A DNA stretch of 64,000 bases from Flavobacteriaceae bacterium (GCA_016649715.1 JAENXC010000005.1:1-64000); one strand, 5' to 3'; positions 35,715-44,700 are shown, counted from the first letter of the stretch. The notes: generated by a model from the sequence alone, not told the origin. Translations and numbers: made by a program.

Positions 35715-36245
35715 TTATAAAATATTTGATTTCTGCAGGATTGCAATACTCTTCAGAAGGGAGTTCATTTCAGTGGTCAAGGACCTTACCGAAATTGTAG
35801 CCCCGCTAATGGGAATGATATTACGGTTGTAAACAAGTTCTTTGGAAGTGGGGGATGCGCCTTCAAACTGTTTTAGCCAACGTTTGCTGCTTATTTCGCC
35901 ACCGTATTCTTCGCGGTAAAACAGCACTTTGCTCGTAGTAATGACGAAGTTTTTATCAAACAACACCAAATAATCAAAAGTTGCGGTTTTGCTGGGTGCA
36001 TTCCCTATATATCCATAACCTAGGAGTTTACCGCCCGAATGGATCTTAAATAGGTTTTCATCCCCAAATTCCGAAATCGTCTTATCATTCAAATCTTTAG
36101 GAACTGAAATGATTTCCTTCGAGAAATTTTCGGTTCCATAAAATTTCACCATTTCCTTATGGGCTTTTTTGGCCACGTTATCTGGAACGGTAAAGGCTGC
36201 CAAAGCGAGAACAACAATTAAAAGAATAGAAAATCTTGTTTTCAT
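35715..36245 (-). CDS. Periplasmic FMN-binding-domain protein
   Basis: The 176-residue protein has a signal peptide (LLIVVLALAAFTVP). The domain resembles the RnfG/NqrC FMN-binding fold, and the SGATIS motif near residue 148 is the site at which such proteins carry covalently linked FMN on a threonine or serine. It is probably a periplasmic redox protein. It is followed without a gap by the membrane protein and preceded by a porin gene 67 bp upstream. Confidence 0.75.
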   Translation of the reverse strand: MKTRFSILLIVVLALAAFTVPDNVAKKAHKEMVKFYGTENFSKEIISVPKDLNDKTISEFGDENLFKIHSGGKLLGYGYIGNAPSKTATFDYLVLFDKNFVITTSKVLFYREEYGGEISSKRWLKQFEGASPTSKELVYNRNIIPISGATISVRSLTTEMNSLLKSIAILQKSNIL

Positions 36246-36311
36246 TAAACAAAGGTATTGATTTCAAAAATTATGTTGAACCATATCTAAAATAGTGTTC
36301 TCTAAGGTTTA

Positions 36312-37490
36312 TTAGAACCAAACGCCAATTCCAAAATTGAGTTGGTTCTTCACCTCAGCTCCATCCAGTGCATTGTCTTTAATTTGATAATCGCCTTTTA
36401 TTACCACTCCATTTGCAATGTGGTAAGACAAACCCGCGGTTATATCTTGGCGGTTATAAGCATCGTTGCGCGCCAAACCACCTTCTGTACTGGCGTGTGT
36501 GTCATATTGTTCATATCTGGCAAATGCAAAAAGTTTTTGTTTGGCGGTAAGTGGCAGCAAATTATACGCACCTTCTACATAATAGCCCATAAGGGCACTT
36601 CCCAAGTCCTTTCCGGTAAGGGTGTTGTATTGGTCCGTGTCCGTAAGCGATGCATAAATAAATTCGCCACGCGCAGTAAATTTACGGAAAGCGTAACGTA
36701 CGTCGAAACCAACCATGGAGATTCCAATATTTGCACCATCCAAATCTTCTACTTCATCTGCTGCTTGTGTTTTCCCAAAATATCCAGCTAATCCGAAACG
36801 CAGGCCTGGGACTCCATAGTAATCCAGTTTTATTGAAAAAGTTGGGCTGTCCACGGTAGATTCTATCCCTTTTTGACGTCCTCCTCTCAAACCGTCTTTG
36901 CCTTTTAAAAATCCATTTACCCCTCCCAAATCGTCTGGGGCAGTGGATTTGAAGCCATTAAAAACGTAGGCTTGGTAACCTAAAGAGATTTCCGGAAAAC
37001 GCCCAGTTACCCCTACGCCCAGTTCGCGCCAAGTGGTTGGCACTATATCGTGGTCCACTGCAGGGCGGTCTGTACCGTTAAAAGTGGTGGGTTCGTGATA
37101 TTCATTTATTATTCCCATTGGGACCAACATCAATCCCCCACGGAGGTTCACATTATTGCTTACAGCATAGTTTACAAAGGCTTGCTCTATGTATATTTCT
37201 TCTACATGTTCCACTTCAATCTCGGTAATGAACTGTGTTTTTTCATCAAATTTATAGCCCAAAAGAAGGACCAAGCGGTGCACATCGAGGGTACCGTTGT
37301 CGCCCTCTGGCTGGTTATAGACCATTTCACCGTATCCACCAAGTGTCACTGCCTTCCCAAAAGTACCCGTAAGTATTCGTTGGATTGAATTTTGTTGTTC
37401 TTGTTGAGTTGTGGGTATTGAATCAGAAACGGTTTGCGAAAAGGAAATAGCACTAAAAAATAAAACGGATAAAGTAATGTATTTTTTCAT
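36312..37490 (-). CDS. Porin of the OprO/OprP-like type
   Basis: The 392-residue protein has a signal peptide (MKKYITLSVLFFSAISFSQ) and ends in a strand finishing GIGVWF, the aromatic-terminated signal for barrel insertion. The body (VLLLGYKFDEKTQFITEIEVEHVEEIYIEQAFVNY and similar) matches Bacteroidota porins that carry small anions or are annotated as phosphate-selective. Its cargo cannot be read. First gene of a likely operon with the FMN protein and the membrane protein. Confidence 0.75.
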   Translation of the reverse strand: MKKYITLSVLFFSAISFSQTVSDSIPTTQQEQQNSIQRILTGTFGKAVTLGGYGEMVYNQPEGDNGTLDVHRLVLLLGYKFDEKTQFITEIEVEHVEEIYIEQAFVNYAVSNNVNLRGGLMLVPMGIINEYHEPTTFNGTDRPAVDHDIVPTTWRELGVGVTGRFPEISLGYQAYVFNGFKSTAPDDLGGVNGFLKGKDGLRGGRQKGIESTVDSPTFSIKLDYYGVPGLRFGLAGYFGKTQAADEVEDLDGANIGISMVGFDVRYAFRKFTARGEFIYASLTDTDQYNTLTGKDLGSALMGYYVEGAYNLLPLTAKQKLFAFARYEQYDTHASTEGGLARNDAYNRQDITAGLSYHIANGVVIKGDYQIKDNALDGAEVKNQLNFGIGVWF

Positions 37491-37614
37491 TAAATATTAT
37501 TTAGACTGAATTAAAATAGATTGATTTTTCAGAAGCAAAAATAATATGAAAAAGAAAACCTGCAAATTTTATTTAGAATTAATTTAAATAAAATTTAGAA
37601 AGTAAGATTTGAAA

Positions 37615-38094
37615 TTATTTTGAAGAAACCTCCAAGAGATGTTTATATTGAAGCCTAGCCAAGCCGCCCCATTGGAGCAATAACTTTTTTTCATCTTTGG
37701 AAAGATTGCCGTGAACTATAGTGTATGACCATAAAGGCATTTCGTCATTTTCAACCATTTCTACGAGTTCTTCGAGCTTGTGTTCTTTCTTTTTAGCTGT
37801 GTAATTGCCCCATTCTGAAACGTTAAAATGCTTTTTCCCCTGCAAGATATGATCATTAAGAAATAGAGAAAAAGGGACAGCTTCCGAATACCACGGATAC
37901 ACGGTCTGGTTGCTGTGACAATCATAACATCTTTCATTTAAAATAGATGCTACTTTTGCGGATGGTTTGGTTTCAGCTTCAAAAAATGCGACACTTTCAT
38001 AACCACCATTATTTTTTTCGGGGCGTATAAATTGGATTAATACTAACACAACCAGCGCCAAAACCAAAAAGATTTTTATAACTCTTTTAAACAC
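37615..38094 (-). CDS. Haem-binding-domain protein (single c-type haem)
   Basis: The 159-residue product has an N-terminal anchor helix (residues 4-21) and one haem c motif C56-x-x-C59-H60 in CYDCHSNQTVYPWYS, the hallmark of the Haem_bd family found in Bacteroidota. It is a periplasmic membrane-anchored electron carrier or sensor. It starts with GTG that overlaps the TAG of the 5'-nucleotidase gene (TAGTG), so the two are coupled. Confidence 0.8.
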   Translation of the reverse strand: MFKRVIKIFLVLALVVLVLIQFIRPEKNNGGYESVAFFEAETKPSAKVASILNERCYDCHSNQTVYPWYSEAVPFSLFLNDHILQGKKHFNVSEWGNYTAKKKEHKLEELVEMVENDEMPLWSYTIVHGNLSKDEKKLLLQWGGLARLQYKHLLEVSSK

Positions 38095-39638
38095 TACTTT
38101 TTTAACGAATTCAAATAGGAAATAATTGTTTTGCGAATATCCCCGGCAGCATCGGTTTCCTTTGGGGTATAGATTTTTACAATGTCTTTGTTCTCAGGGG
38201 TTAAAAATGGAATGTCCAAACCTTTTAGCAAAAAGTCGCTGATTGCTATACTGTATGTTTTTCGGTCGTTTATTGTTTTTCCGTCAATTTCCCACTCCCC
38301 GTTTCCATTTTGGGAAAAGTTATAACGCTGTAAGTATGCGCCTTCGCCAGTTTGCAATTTGCCATAATCCAATATTTCCTTTAATAGACTTCCTTTTAAA
38401 TCAACCTTCAAAACACTTCCGCCAAAAGGAAGCACCCTGAAAATATCGGTACTGGTTATGTCTCCCACCAATCTGTCGTCTATTCTTATGGAACCGCCGT
38501 TTACCATTGCCCCATCCACATTATTTTTGTAAACATACGCCATGGAACGGGCTATTAGCTCGCCCAAGTTGGTCTGTTTACTTCGGTTGGAGGTGTCTGT
38601 GCCGTCTAATGGGGAAGTGGCGTTATAAATAACTTCACCCGGATTTTCAATTACTTCCTTCAGCTTTTTGTTCAAAAGATCTGTCCATTTGTTGACCACT
38701 CGCTCCACTTTGGCTGAAGAGGCAATTTTATCTGTAACCATCACCAATTCAGAACTAACATGAAGGTATTTTGTGCGCAAATTATATCTAAGGGTATGCA
38801 CATATATACTTTTTGCATTGGCGTCTGCTTTGGCTATAATGGTCCTGCCCTCTTTCTCCAACATATTATAATGTTCATGACCACCCATAATTAAAGGAAG
38901 TGAACTCTTGAAGCGTCTAGCTATTTTTTTATCTTCTTCTAATGAAACATGCGTTAGACCGACAACAAAATCTGATTTTTGAATTGCCAAATCATAGGCC
39001 CGTACTGCATTGTCATATATATCGCCATAGGAAACGAATTCTTTTGGGTTTGAAGGTAATGTTACGCCAAAAACACCAAACCTGATTTTGTTGCCGTCTG
39101 CGTCCACAGCATCAAAAGTAGAAAAGTCAGAGATTGGAACATTCGTATATTCCCATTTTGTGGTGAATGGAACAAGTTTCTTTTCGGTTGCATGGCGCAC
39201 ATTGGCAGATGTCCATTTAAAAGTGGATTCATTCAGCCGTTTTTGTAGATCCTCTTCACTAAGGTCAAACTCGTGATTCCCGAAAGTAACCAAATCAACA
39301 TCCATTGCGTTCAGCACATCTATCATTTGTTTTCCGTTCAACCTTTCACCATCTACCTTTAAAGTGCCCAACAGGGAAGGATTTAAAAAATCACCCGCCA
39401 AAAACAAGAAAGTATTCGGAAATATTTCTTTAATGGAATCACGAATGTGGGCCACACGCGCCAGGCCACCGTATTCCCCACCGTTTAAAGGGGCAATCTC
39501 ATAGACGTCATTCATTTGGACGAATTTTAAGGTAATGGCCCCAGCCCCCTCTATGGAATCCTCCTTTGGCAAATCTAAAACCGAACAACTTATGGTAAAA
39601 AAAACCGCCAGAATTGAAAATAGTAATGCTTTCCTCAT
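38094..39638 (-). CDS. 5'-nucleotidase/metallophosphatase lipoprotein
   Basis: From the ATG at 39638 the product is 514 residues with a lipobox (FTISC). The calcineurin-like phosphatase domain has VQMNDVYEI, AGDFLNPS, TFGNHEFDL and GGHEHYN as metal-binding motifs. The 5'-nucleotidase C-terminal substrate domain begins near residue 340 (NLGELIARSMAYVY...GGSIRIDDRLVGDIT). It hydrolyses extracellular nucleotides in the periplasm. The ORF can be extended 87 codons into the HMG-CoA lyase gene but the lipoprotein signal fixes the start, two bases after the lyase stop codon. Confidence 0.85.
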   Translation of the reverse strand: MRKALLFSILAVFFTISCSVLDLPKEDSIEGAGAITLKFVQMNDVYEIAPLNGGEYGGLARVAHIRDSIKEIFPNTFLFLAGDFLNPSLLGTLKVDGERLNGKQMIDVLNAMDVDLVTFGNHEFDLSEEDLQKRLNESTFKWTSANVRHATEKKLVPFTTKWEYTNVPISDFSTFDAVDADGNKIRFGVFGVTLPSNPKEFVSYGDIYDNAVRAYDLAIQKSDFVVGLTHVSLEEDKKIARRFKSSLPLIMGGHEHYNMLEKEGRTIIAKADANAKSIYVHTLRYNLRTKYLHVSSELVMVTDKIASSAKVERVVNKWTDLLNKKLKEVIENPGEVIYNATSPLDGTDTSNRSKQTNLGELIARSMAYVYKNNVDGAMVNGGSIRIDDRLVGDITSTDIFRVLPFGGSVLKVDLKGSLLKEILDYGKLQTGEGAYLQRYNFSQNGNGEWEIDGKTINDRKTYSIAISDFLLKGLDIPFLTPENKDIVKIYTPKETDAAGDIRKTIISYLNSLKK

Positions 39639-39639
39639 T

Positions 39640-40503
39640 TTAATGATATTTAGTGAAAATCTTCGTTGCTTCATTGTACGCGCTTTCAAAAGACATCGGG
39701 TTAATGTTGCTCGAAATTTTTTCAGCTGTAAAATAACTGAGCATTTTCTCGGTAGGCATATTCCCCGTAAGTTCATCTTTTGCCATTGGGCAGCCTCCAA
39801 AACCTTGTATTGCGCCGTCAAACCTTCGGCAGCCCGCTTTGTAGGCTGCATCAACTTTTTCGTGCCAAGCGTTTGGAGTGGTGTGCAAATGCGCACCAAA
39901 TTCTATGTGGGGATATTTGGGGATTAAATTACTAAATAAATATGAAATAATAGCAGGAGTAGATGAACCAACGGTATCACTAAGGGAAAGAATCTTCACA
40001 CCCATAGCTGAAAGTCGCTCTGTCCATTCACCCACTATCGCTACATTCCAGGGGTCACCATACGGGTTTCCGAAGCCCATAGAAAGATAGGCAACCACTT
40101 CTTTATTATTTTTATGGGCAAGATTCAATATTTCTTGAAGTATCACCAAAGACTCCGCAATGGTTTTGTGCGTGTTCCGCATTTGAAAGTTTTCCGAAAT
40201 GGAAAAAGGGTAGCCCAAATAATCAATTTCGGGATGTTTCACTGCATCTTCCGCCCCGCGAAGGTTGGCGATAATTGCAAGCAATTTACTTTTGGTTGTA
40301 GAAAGGTCCAGTTTTGAAAGCACCTCGGCCGTATCCTGCATTTGCGGGATTGCCTTAGGCGAAACGAAACTCCCAAAATCAATGGTATCAAACCCGCAGC
40401 GCAAAAGTGATTGGATGTATTTCACTTTTTCCACTGTGGGAATCCAGTCTTTAATGCCTTGCATGGCATCTCGCGGACATTCTATGATTTTTACTTGCTG
40501 CAT
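39640..40503 (-). CDS. Hydroxymethylglutaryl-CoA lyase
   Basis: The 287-residue TIM-barrel enzyme splits HMG-CoA to acetoacetate and acetyl-CoA, the last step of leucine breakdown. VKIIECPRDAMQG contains the divalent-metal Asp, GAHLHTTPNAW the metal histidines, and GFGGCPMAKDELTGN the glycine-rich loop with the catalytic cysteine. It starts the operon with the 5'-nucleotidase and haem protein. Leucine dehydrogenase in the same window (46650) serves the first step of the same pathway. Confidence 0.93.
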   Translation of the reverse strand: MQQVKIIECPRDAMQGIKDWIPTVEKVKYIQSLLRCGFDTIDFGSFVSPKAIPQMQDTAEVLSKLDLSTTKSKLLAIIANLRGAEDAVKHPEIDYLGYPFSISENFQMRNTHKTIAESLVILQEILNLAHKNNKEVVAYLSMGFGNPYGDPWNVAIVGEWTERLSAMGVKILSLSDTVGSSTPAIISYLFSNLIPKYPHIEFGAHLHTTPNAWHEKVDAAYKAGCRRFDGAIQGFGGCPMAKDELTGNMPTEKMLSYFTAEKISSNINPMSFESAYNEATKIFTKYH

Positions 40504-40730
40504 TGCTCCAAAGATAGTTTTTGAAAGAAGAAATACGAAATTAGATTTGGGAAATATTTGCTTAAGAAATATAAAGGAGGATTTCTTTTATGGAAGAAAA
40601 AATAAATTTATGAGCCTTTTTAAAAAAAAATAACACGAAAAAAATAAGAGCTATTTATAATTTTATTAAATTTATTATAGATTTTTAAAATCTATATTCC
40701 ACTTAAGTTCAACAATTAAATTTTGAAGTC

Positions 40731-41207
40731 ATGAAAAAAATTAATTTACTTTGGCTTTTCGTGTTGTCAGTACTTATTGTTAGCTGTACGGACAATGATT
40801 CTTCTTCGTCCGAAGAAAACGCAAAGAATGTTGAGGGAACTTCTTTGATTGGAAACAAAATTCTAAATAAATTAGAATACGATAAAGATTTTTTAACTAT
40901 AAAAGATCAATTCTATGTATGGCAAAATAAGGAAAATGAAATTATCTTTTTAAGTAAGAATAACACTAATAGAAATCTATTGATACTTCAAGGAGCTGAC
41001 AGGCAAACTCCATTGAAGGATGGAAATTATGAGATAGTGTACTTAAAACATTCTTTTTTGGCGCACAATCTTACTACTGGTTCTATGAGTTATTTAAAGG
41101 TTCCTAAAACAGAAGAAAGTATCATTACTGATAAAATTACCAAACAAAATATTGATTTTGATACCCAAATTGAGGGTTTTGGATTAATACTGGCTTATAT
41201 TGATTAA
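40731..41207 (+). CDS. Small lipoprotein of unknown function
   Basis: The 158-residue protein has a lipobox (LIVSC, Cys19) followed by an Asp/Ser/Glu-rich tether (DNDSSSSEENAK) and a predicted all-beta domain. No family is recognised. Its composition is distinctly AT-rich. The Cys-rich peptide gene begins 22 bases after its stop on the same strand; a shared terminator at 41456 suggests a two-gene unit. Confidence 0.65.
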   Translation: MKKINLLWLFVLSVLIVSCTDNDSSSSEENAKNVEGTSLIGNKILNKLEYDKDFLTIKDQFYVWQNKENEIIFLSKNNTNRNLLILQGADRQTPLKDGNYEIVYLKHSFLAHNLTTGSMSYLKVPKTEESIITDKITKQNIDFDTQIEGFGLILAYID

Positions 41208-41228
41208 AAAAATAATAATCAATTATCA

Positions 41229-41429
41229 TTGGAAACTTTGAAGAAACAAAATTCCCTTACGCTCTATCTATCTTCTGTTTTGGATAATCGAAGTGGTTGT
41301 GCAAATGGAGGCCCTGGAGCAACATCTTGTTCAATAGCACCAGATGGTGGTGGAGGTTGTTCAGTTTCCTGTGGAGCAGGTTTTTATGCATGTTGTAATT
41401 TCACTTGTACCTGCGTACCCGATCCCTGA
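41229..41429 (+). CDS. Cys/Gly-rich small peptide, RiPP- or bacteriocin-like
   Basis: The frame encodes 66 residues from TTG at 41229 (or 63 from TTG at 41238, MKKQNSLTLYLSSVL). No ATG is available. The C-terminal 43 residues hold eight cysteines: C24, C34, C44, C48, C55, C56, C60 and C62, in CANGGPGATSC, CSVSCGAGFYACC and CTCVPDP. The N-terminal part looks like a short leader, and Gly27-Gly28 or Gly40-43 could be processing sites. I recall a family of short Bacteroidota peptides with GPGxTSCS...SVSC..GYYACC; their function is not established. No modification enzyme or transporter is adjacent. It could be a secreted disulphide-rich peptide or a modified natural product. Confidence 0.55.
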   Translation: METLKKQNSLTLYLSSVLDNRSGCANGGPGATSCSIAPDGGGGCSVSCGAGFYACCNFTCTCVPDP

Positions 41430-41455
41430 AAATAATAACAGTAAAAACATATTTG

Positions 41456-41493
41456 AAAAACCACTTAATATCTTAAAATATTCGGTGGTTTTT
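41456..41493 (+). terminator. Terminator after the Cys-rich peptide, probably bidirectional
   Basis: AAAAACCAC (41456-41464), inner AATAT/ATATT pairing, GTGGTTTTT (41485-41493). A- and T-tracts on both sides let it also terminate the convergent LysE gene. Confidence 0.8.
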
Positions 41494-41497
41494 CATT

Positions 41498-42109
41498 TTA
41501 AAATAAAATAAAAACCGCAATCCCCACAAAAACCAAAATCTGCAACCATTTCAAAACAAATCCCATGCTTTTCCATTCCAAAAGTAAAGTAGAAATGCGT
41601 CCCGCCGCCATAGCGATAACGCTGAATGTTATAAACGAAATCAGCATAAAAGTAATTCCCAGAATATAAAACTGTACAACAGTGTTCCCTTCCTTGTCCC
41701 AAAGAAAGCCGGGGAAAAATGCCAAAAAGAAAATCATCACTTTTGGGTTTACCAAATTCATGATAACACCAGTTTTGAAAAGTTGGGCATATGATTTTTT
41801 TGGAGCATTTTCAGCCAGCGAAATGTGCTCATCACTATTATAGACTTTGTAAGCTAAGTAAAGTAAATAGCATGCTCCCAAAACTTTTATTCCGTAAAAT
41901 ATTTCTTCCGAAGCGGTGATGATAGCCGAAACTCCAAATGCTAAAAGAGTGGTGTGGACAATACAACCACTTATAAGTCCGGCGGTTGTTGCAATGCCGC
42001 TTTTGGTGCCGTTGACCAAGGATTGGGTAAGCACATAAATATTATCGGGTCCCGGGGAAATGGCGAGGGCGAGGGTTGCGATTGTAAAAGAAAGTAAGGT
42101 TTCTAGCAT
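41498..42109 (-). CDS. LysE/RhtB-family amino acid exporter
   Basis: The 203-residue inner-membrane protein has six hydrophobic segments and the family opening LALAISPGPDNIYVLTQSL, with the GPDN signature, followed by GIATTAGLISG. LysE/RhtB proteins export amino acids such as lysine, homoserine or leucine; substrate unknown. Monocistronic, with a 15-bp tandem repeat upstream. Confidence 0.88.
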   Translation of the reverse strand: MLETLLSFTIATLALAISPGPDNIYVLTQSLVNGTKSGIATTAGLISGCIVHTTLLAFGVSAIITASEEIFYGIKVLGACYLLYLAYKVYNSDEHISLAENAPKKSYAQLFKTGVIMNLVNPKVMIFFLAFFPGFLWDKEGNTVVQFYILGITFMLISFITFSVIAMAAGRISTLLLEWKSMGFVLKWLQILVFVGIAVFILF

Positions 42110-42121
42110 AAATGACTTTAT

Positions 42122-42181
42122 GAAACAGGACGGTTTGAAACAGGACGGTTTGAATCACGACGTTTTGAGGCACGACTATTT
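42122..42181. repeat. 15-bp tandem repeat, four copies, upstream of LysE
   Basis: GAAACAGGACGGTTT at 42122 and 42137 (identical), then GAATCACGACGTTTT at 42152 and GAGGCACGACTATTT at 42167. The period matches that of the 1861-1920 array but the sequence is unrelated. It fills half of the spacer between the LysE start and the pyrD stop. Confidence 0.8.
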
Positions 42182-42229
42182 AAAAAAAATCACCAAACGC
42201 CCTTTCCTTGAGTAATTTGAAAACAGACA

Positions 42230-43336
42230 TCAATCTTTAGTTCTAAATTCATCCGTCTTCTGTCTTCTGTCTTCCGTCTCTTTTAAAATCGCTTTGTTTA
42301 TTTGTTTTATCAAGCCTGGGCCTTCGTAAATAAAACCTGTGTAAAGTTGCACCAAACTTGCGCCGGCATCCAGTTTTTCCATAGCATCTTCTGCGGAATG
42401 GATTCCACCAACGCCAATAATTGGAAATGCTTTGTTGCTTTTTTCCGAAAGAAAACGAATTACTTCGGTAGCTCTTTCGCTTAAAGGTTTTCCGCTTAAA
42501 CCTCCCATTTCTTTTTTATTTTCTGAAGATATTCCTTCGCGCGAAATTGTGGTATTCGTTGCAATAACGCCGTCAATTTTTGTTGTTCCAACTATTTCAA
42601 TAATATCTAAAAGTTGTTCATCGGTCAAATCTGGAGCAATTTTTAGAAGAATTGGTTTGCGTTTTTCTTTTGAATTATTTCGGTTTTGAAGCGTTTGCAA
42701 TAAATCCATCAGCGGTTTCTTCTCCTGTAAAGCGCGAAGATTTGGCGTGTTGGGAGAACTTACGTTTACCACAAAATAATCTACACAATCAAAAAGGGCT
42801 TCAAAACAGATTATGTAATCGTTCACCGCTTCCTCGTTAGGCGTGATTTTATTTTTGCCAATATTTCCACCAATTAAAACGTGTTTTGTCTCCCCGAGCC
42901 CTTCGGCTTCGCTCAGGACAGGCTTTGTCGAGGGGTTTTCCTTCAACCTTTCAACAGCCTCTTCCACTCCTCCGTTATTAAAACCCATTCGGTTTATGAT
43001 GGCTGAATCTTCCTTTAAACGAAACAAACGCGGTTTATCATTTCCGGGTTGCGCTTTTGGAGTTACGGTGCCTATTTCAATAAAGCCGAAACCGAAATTT
43101 GAAAGTTCTTTGTACAGTTTTGCATCTTTATCGAAACCCGCCGCAAGTCCCACGGGATTTGGAAATTTCAACCCAAAAAGTTCCCGTTCCAATTTTGGGT
43201 CATTCACTTTATACATACATCGGAAAATACTTCCAAAGCCAATCTTATGAAAAAAATTAATCAGTGAAAATGTAAAATGATGGATTTTTTCGGGGTCGAA
43301 GCTGAAAAAGAGGGGACGGATGACGGTTTTGTACAT
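42230..43336 (-). CDS. pyrD: Dihydroorotate dehydrogenase (quinone), with an in-frame repeat insertion
   Basis: The 368-residue class 2 enzyme oxidises dihydroorotate to orotate at the membrane in pyrimidine synthesis. The catalytic serine is in [14 protein letters not shown] contacts include GLAAGFDKD and GVGGI; the N-terminal helices bind quinone. Residues about 134-150 ([17 protein letters not shown]) are encoded by a palindromic repeat at 42891-42940 and sit in a loop before [13 protein letters not shown]. The C terminus ends in a low-complexity [10 protein letters not shown] tail derived from a heptamer repeat. Both features are additions to a normal enzyme, so activity is likely kept. 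Confidence 0.92.
   Translation of the reverse strand: MYKTVIRPLFFSFDPEKIHHFTFSLINFFHKIGFGSIFRCMYKVNDPKLERELFGLKFPNPVGLAAGFDKDAKLYKELSNFGFGFIEIGTVTPKAQPGNDKPRLFRLKEDSAIINRMGFNNGGVEEAVERLKENPSTKPVLSEAEGLGETKHVLIGGNIGKNKITPNEEAVNDYIICFEALFDCVDYFVVNVSSPNTPNLRALQEKKPLMDLLQTLQNRNNSKEKRKPILLKIAPDLTDEQLLDIIEIVGTTKIDGVIATNTTISREGISSENKKEMGGLSGKPLSERATEVIRFLSEKSNKAFPIIGVGGIHSAEDAMEKLDAGASLVQLYTGFIYEGPGLIKQINKAILKETEDRRQKTDEFRTKD
42255..42280. repeat. Heptamer repeat GTCTTCT in the 3' end of pyrD
   Basis: Three units of GTCTTC(T/C) at 42255-42275 and a partial fourth. The unit length is not a multiple of three, so gain or loss of a unit would change the C-terminal frame of PyrD. Confidence 0.7.
42891..42940. 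repeat. REP-family palindrome inserted in pyrD
   Basis: GAGCCCTTCGGCTTCGCTCA followed by GGACAGGCTTTGTCGAGGGG aligns with the reverse complement of the 11764-11987 palindrome (GAGCCCTTCGACAAGCTCAG, GATAAACTAAAGTCGAAGGG). The shared blocks are GAGCCCTTCG, GCTCAGGA and GTCGA(a/g)GGG at nearly the same spacing. This marks one repeat family present both between and within genes. Confidence 0.8.
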
Positions 43337-43421
43337 AGTTGAAAAATGTGGTACAAAAATACACTAAACTATGTATTTGTTATTTTGAATATGCTTTATT
43401 TTGCAGTGTAAAAGAAAAGTT

Positions 43422-44681
43422 ATGATTGAAAAACAACACATTATTGACCGCTTCATAAGCTATATAACCATAGATACCGAAAGCGATCCAAACAGCGATA
43501 CCACCCCAAGCACCAAAAAACAATGGGACCTTGCCAACAAACTGGCCGAAGAGCTGAAACAGATAGGGATGGAAGACGTTACCATTGATGAAAACGCTTA
43601 CATAATGGCCACGTTGCCTTCCAACGTTTCGCATTCCGTTCCCGTTATCGGTTTTGTTTCACATTTTGATACCTCCCCAGATTTTACGGGTGCGAACGTG
43701 AAACCGCAAATTATTGAAAACTACAACGGAAAAGATATTGTTCTAAATAAAGAACAGAACATCATTCTTTCTCCAGATTATTTTGAGGATTTGCTGCTTT
43801 ACAAAGGACAAACATTGATAACAACCGATGGAACCACCCTTTTGGGCGCAGACGATAAAGCGGGTATTACTGAAATTGTTTCCGCAATGGAATACCTAAT
43901 AAACCATCCAGAAATTAAACACGGAAAAATTCGCGTAGGTTTCACTCCCGATGAGGAAATTGGCCGCGGTGCCCATAAGTTTGACGTAAAGAAATTTGGC
44001 GCTGAATGGGCCTACACTATGGACGGCAGCCAAGTGGGCGAACTGGAATACGAGAATTTCAACGCTGCTGGAGCAGTCGTTACGGTGAAAGGAAAAATAG
44101 TGCATCCAGGTTATGCCAAAGGAAAAATGGTAAACAGTATGTACATTGCCACAGACTACATCAATTCCTTACCACGGCTTGAAACCCCCGAACACACCGA
44201 AGGCCGTGAAGGCTTTTTTCACCTTCACAACATACACGGTACTGTGGATGAAACCAAAATTCAGTACATAATCCGCGACCACAACAAAAAACATTTTGAG
44301 GCAAGAAAGGAAATGGTCCAAAAACTTGCGGACGACCTGAACGACCAGTTTGAAATGGAAGTGGTGAATGTTGAAATAAAAGACCAATATTATAACATGC
44401 GTGAAAAGATTGAACCCGTGATGCACATTGTGGAAATTGCAAAACAAGCAATGGAGCAGGCTGGCATTGAGCCCATCATAAAACCAATCCGCGGTGGGAC
44501 CGATGGTTCTCAGCTAAGTTTTATGGGGCTTCCGTGCCCAAACATTTTTGCTGGCGGCCACAATTTTCACGGAAGATATGAATATGTTCCTGTGGAAAGT
44601 ATGCAAAAGGCTGTGGAGGTAATTGTGAACATTGCACAGTTGACGGCGCAGGATCTTTCGCAATTTAAAATGGAAAAGTAA
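43422..44681 (+). CDS. pepT: Peptidase T (tripeptide aminopeptidase)
   Basis: From the ATG at 43422 the product is 419 residues. It is an M20-family di-zinc enzyme that removes N-terminal residues from tripeptides. Zinc and catalytic motifs are visible: [32 protein letters not shown], and [17 protein letters not shown] plus FHGRYEYVP at the C-terminal end. A start seven codons upstream is possible but adds residues not typical of the family. Cytosolic. Confidence 0.93.
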   Translation: MIEKQHIIDRFISYITIDTESDPNSDTTPSTKKQWDLANKLAEELKQIGMEDVTIDENAYIMATLPSNVSHSVPVIGFVSHFDTSPDFTGANVKPQIIENYNGKDIVLNKEQNIILSPDYFEDLLLYKGQTLITTDGTTLLGADDKAGITEIVSAMEYLINHPEIKHGKIRVGFTPDEEIGRGAHKFDVKKFGAEWAYTMDGSQVGELEYENFNAAGAVVTVKGKIVHPGYAKGKMVNSMYIATDYINSLPRLETPEHTEGREGFFHLHNIHGTVDETKIQYIIRDHNKKHFEARKEMVQKLADDLNDQFEMEVVNVEIKDQYYNMREKIEPVMHIVEIAKQAMEQAGIEPIIKPIRGGTDGSQLSFMGLPCPNIFAGGHNFHGRYEYVPVESMQKAVEVIVNIAQLTAQDLSQFKMEK

Positions 44682-44700
44682 TAGATTTTCAAACTCCAAA

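Noticed and set aside
39639-39899. N-terminal extension of the 5'-nucleotidase
   Set aside because: The extra 87 residues overlap the HMG-CoA lyase gene in another frame and would bury the lipoprotein signal that starts at 39638.
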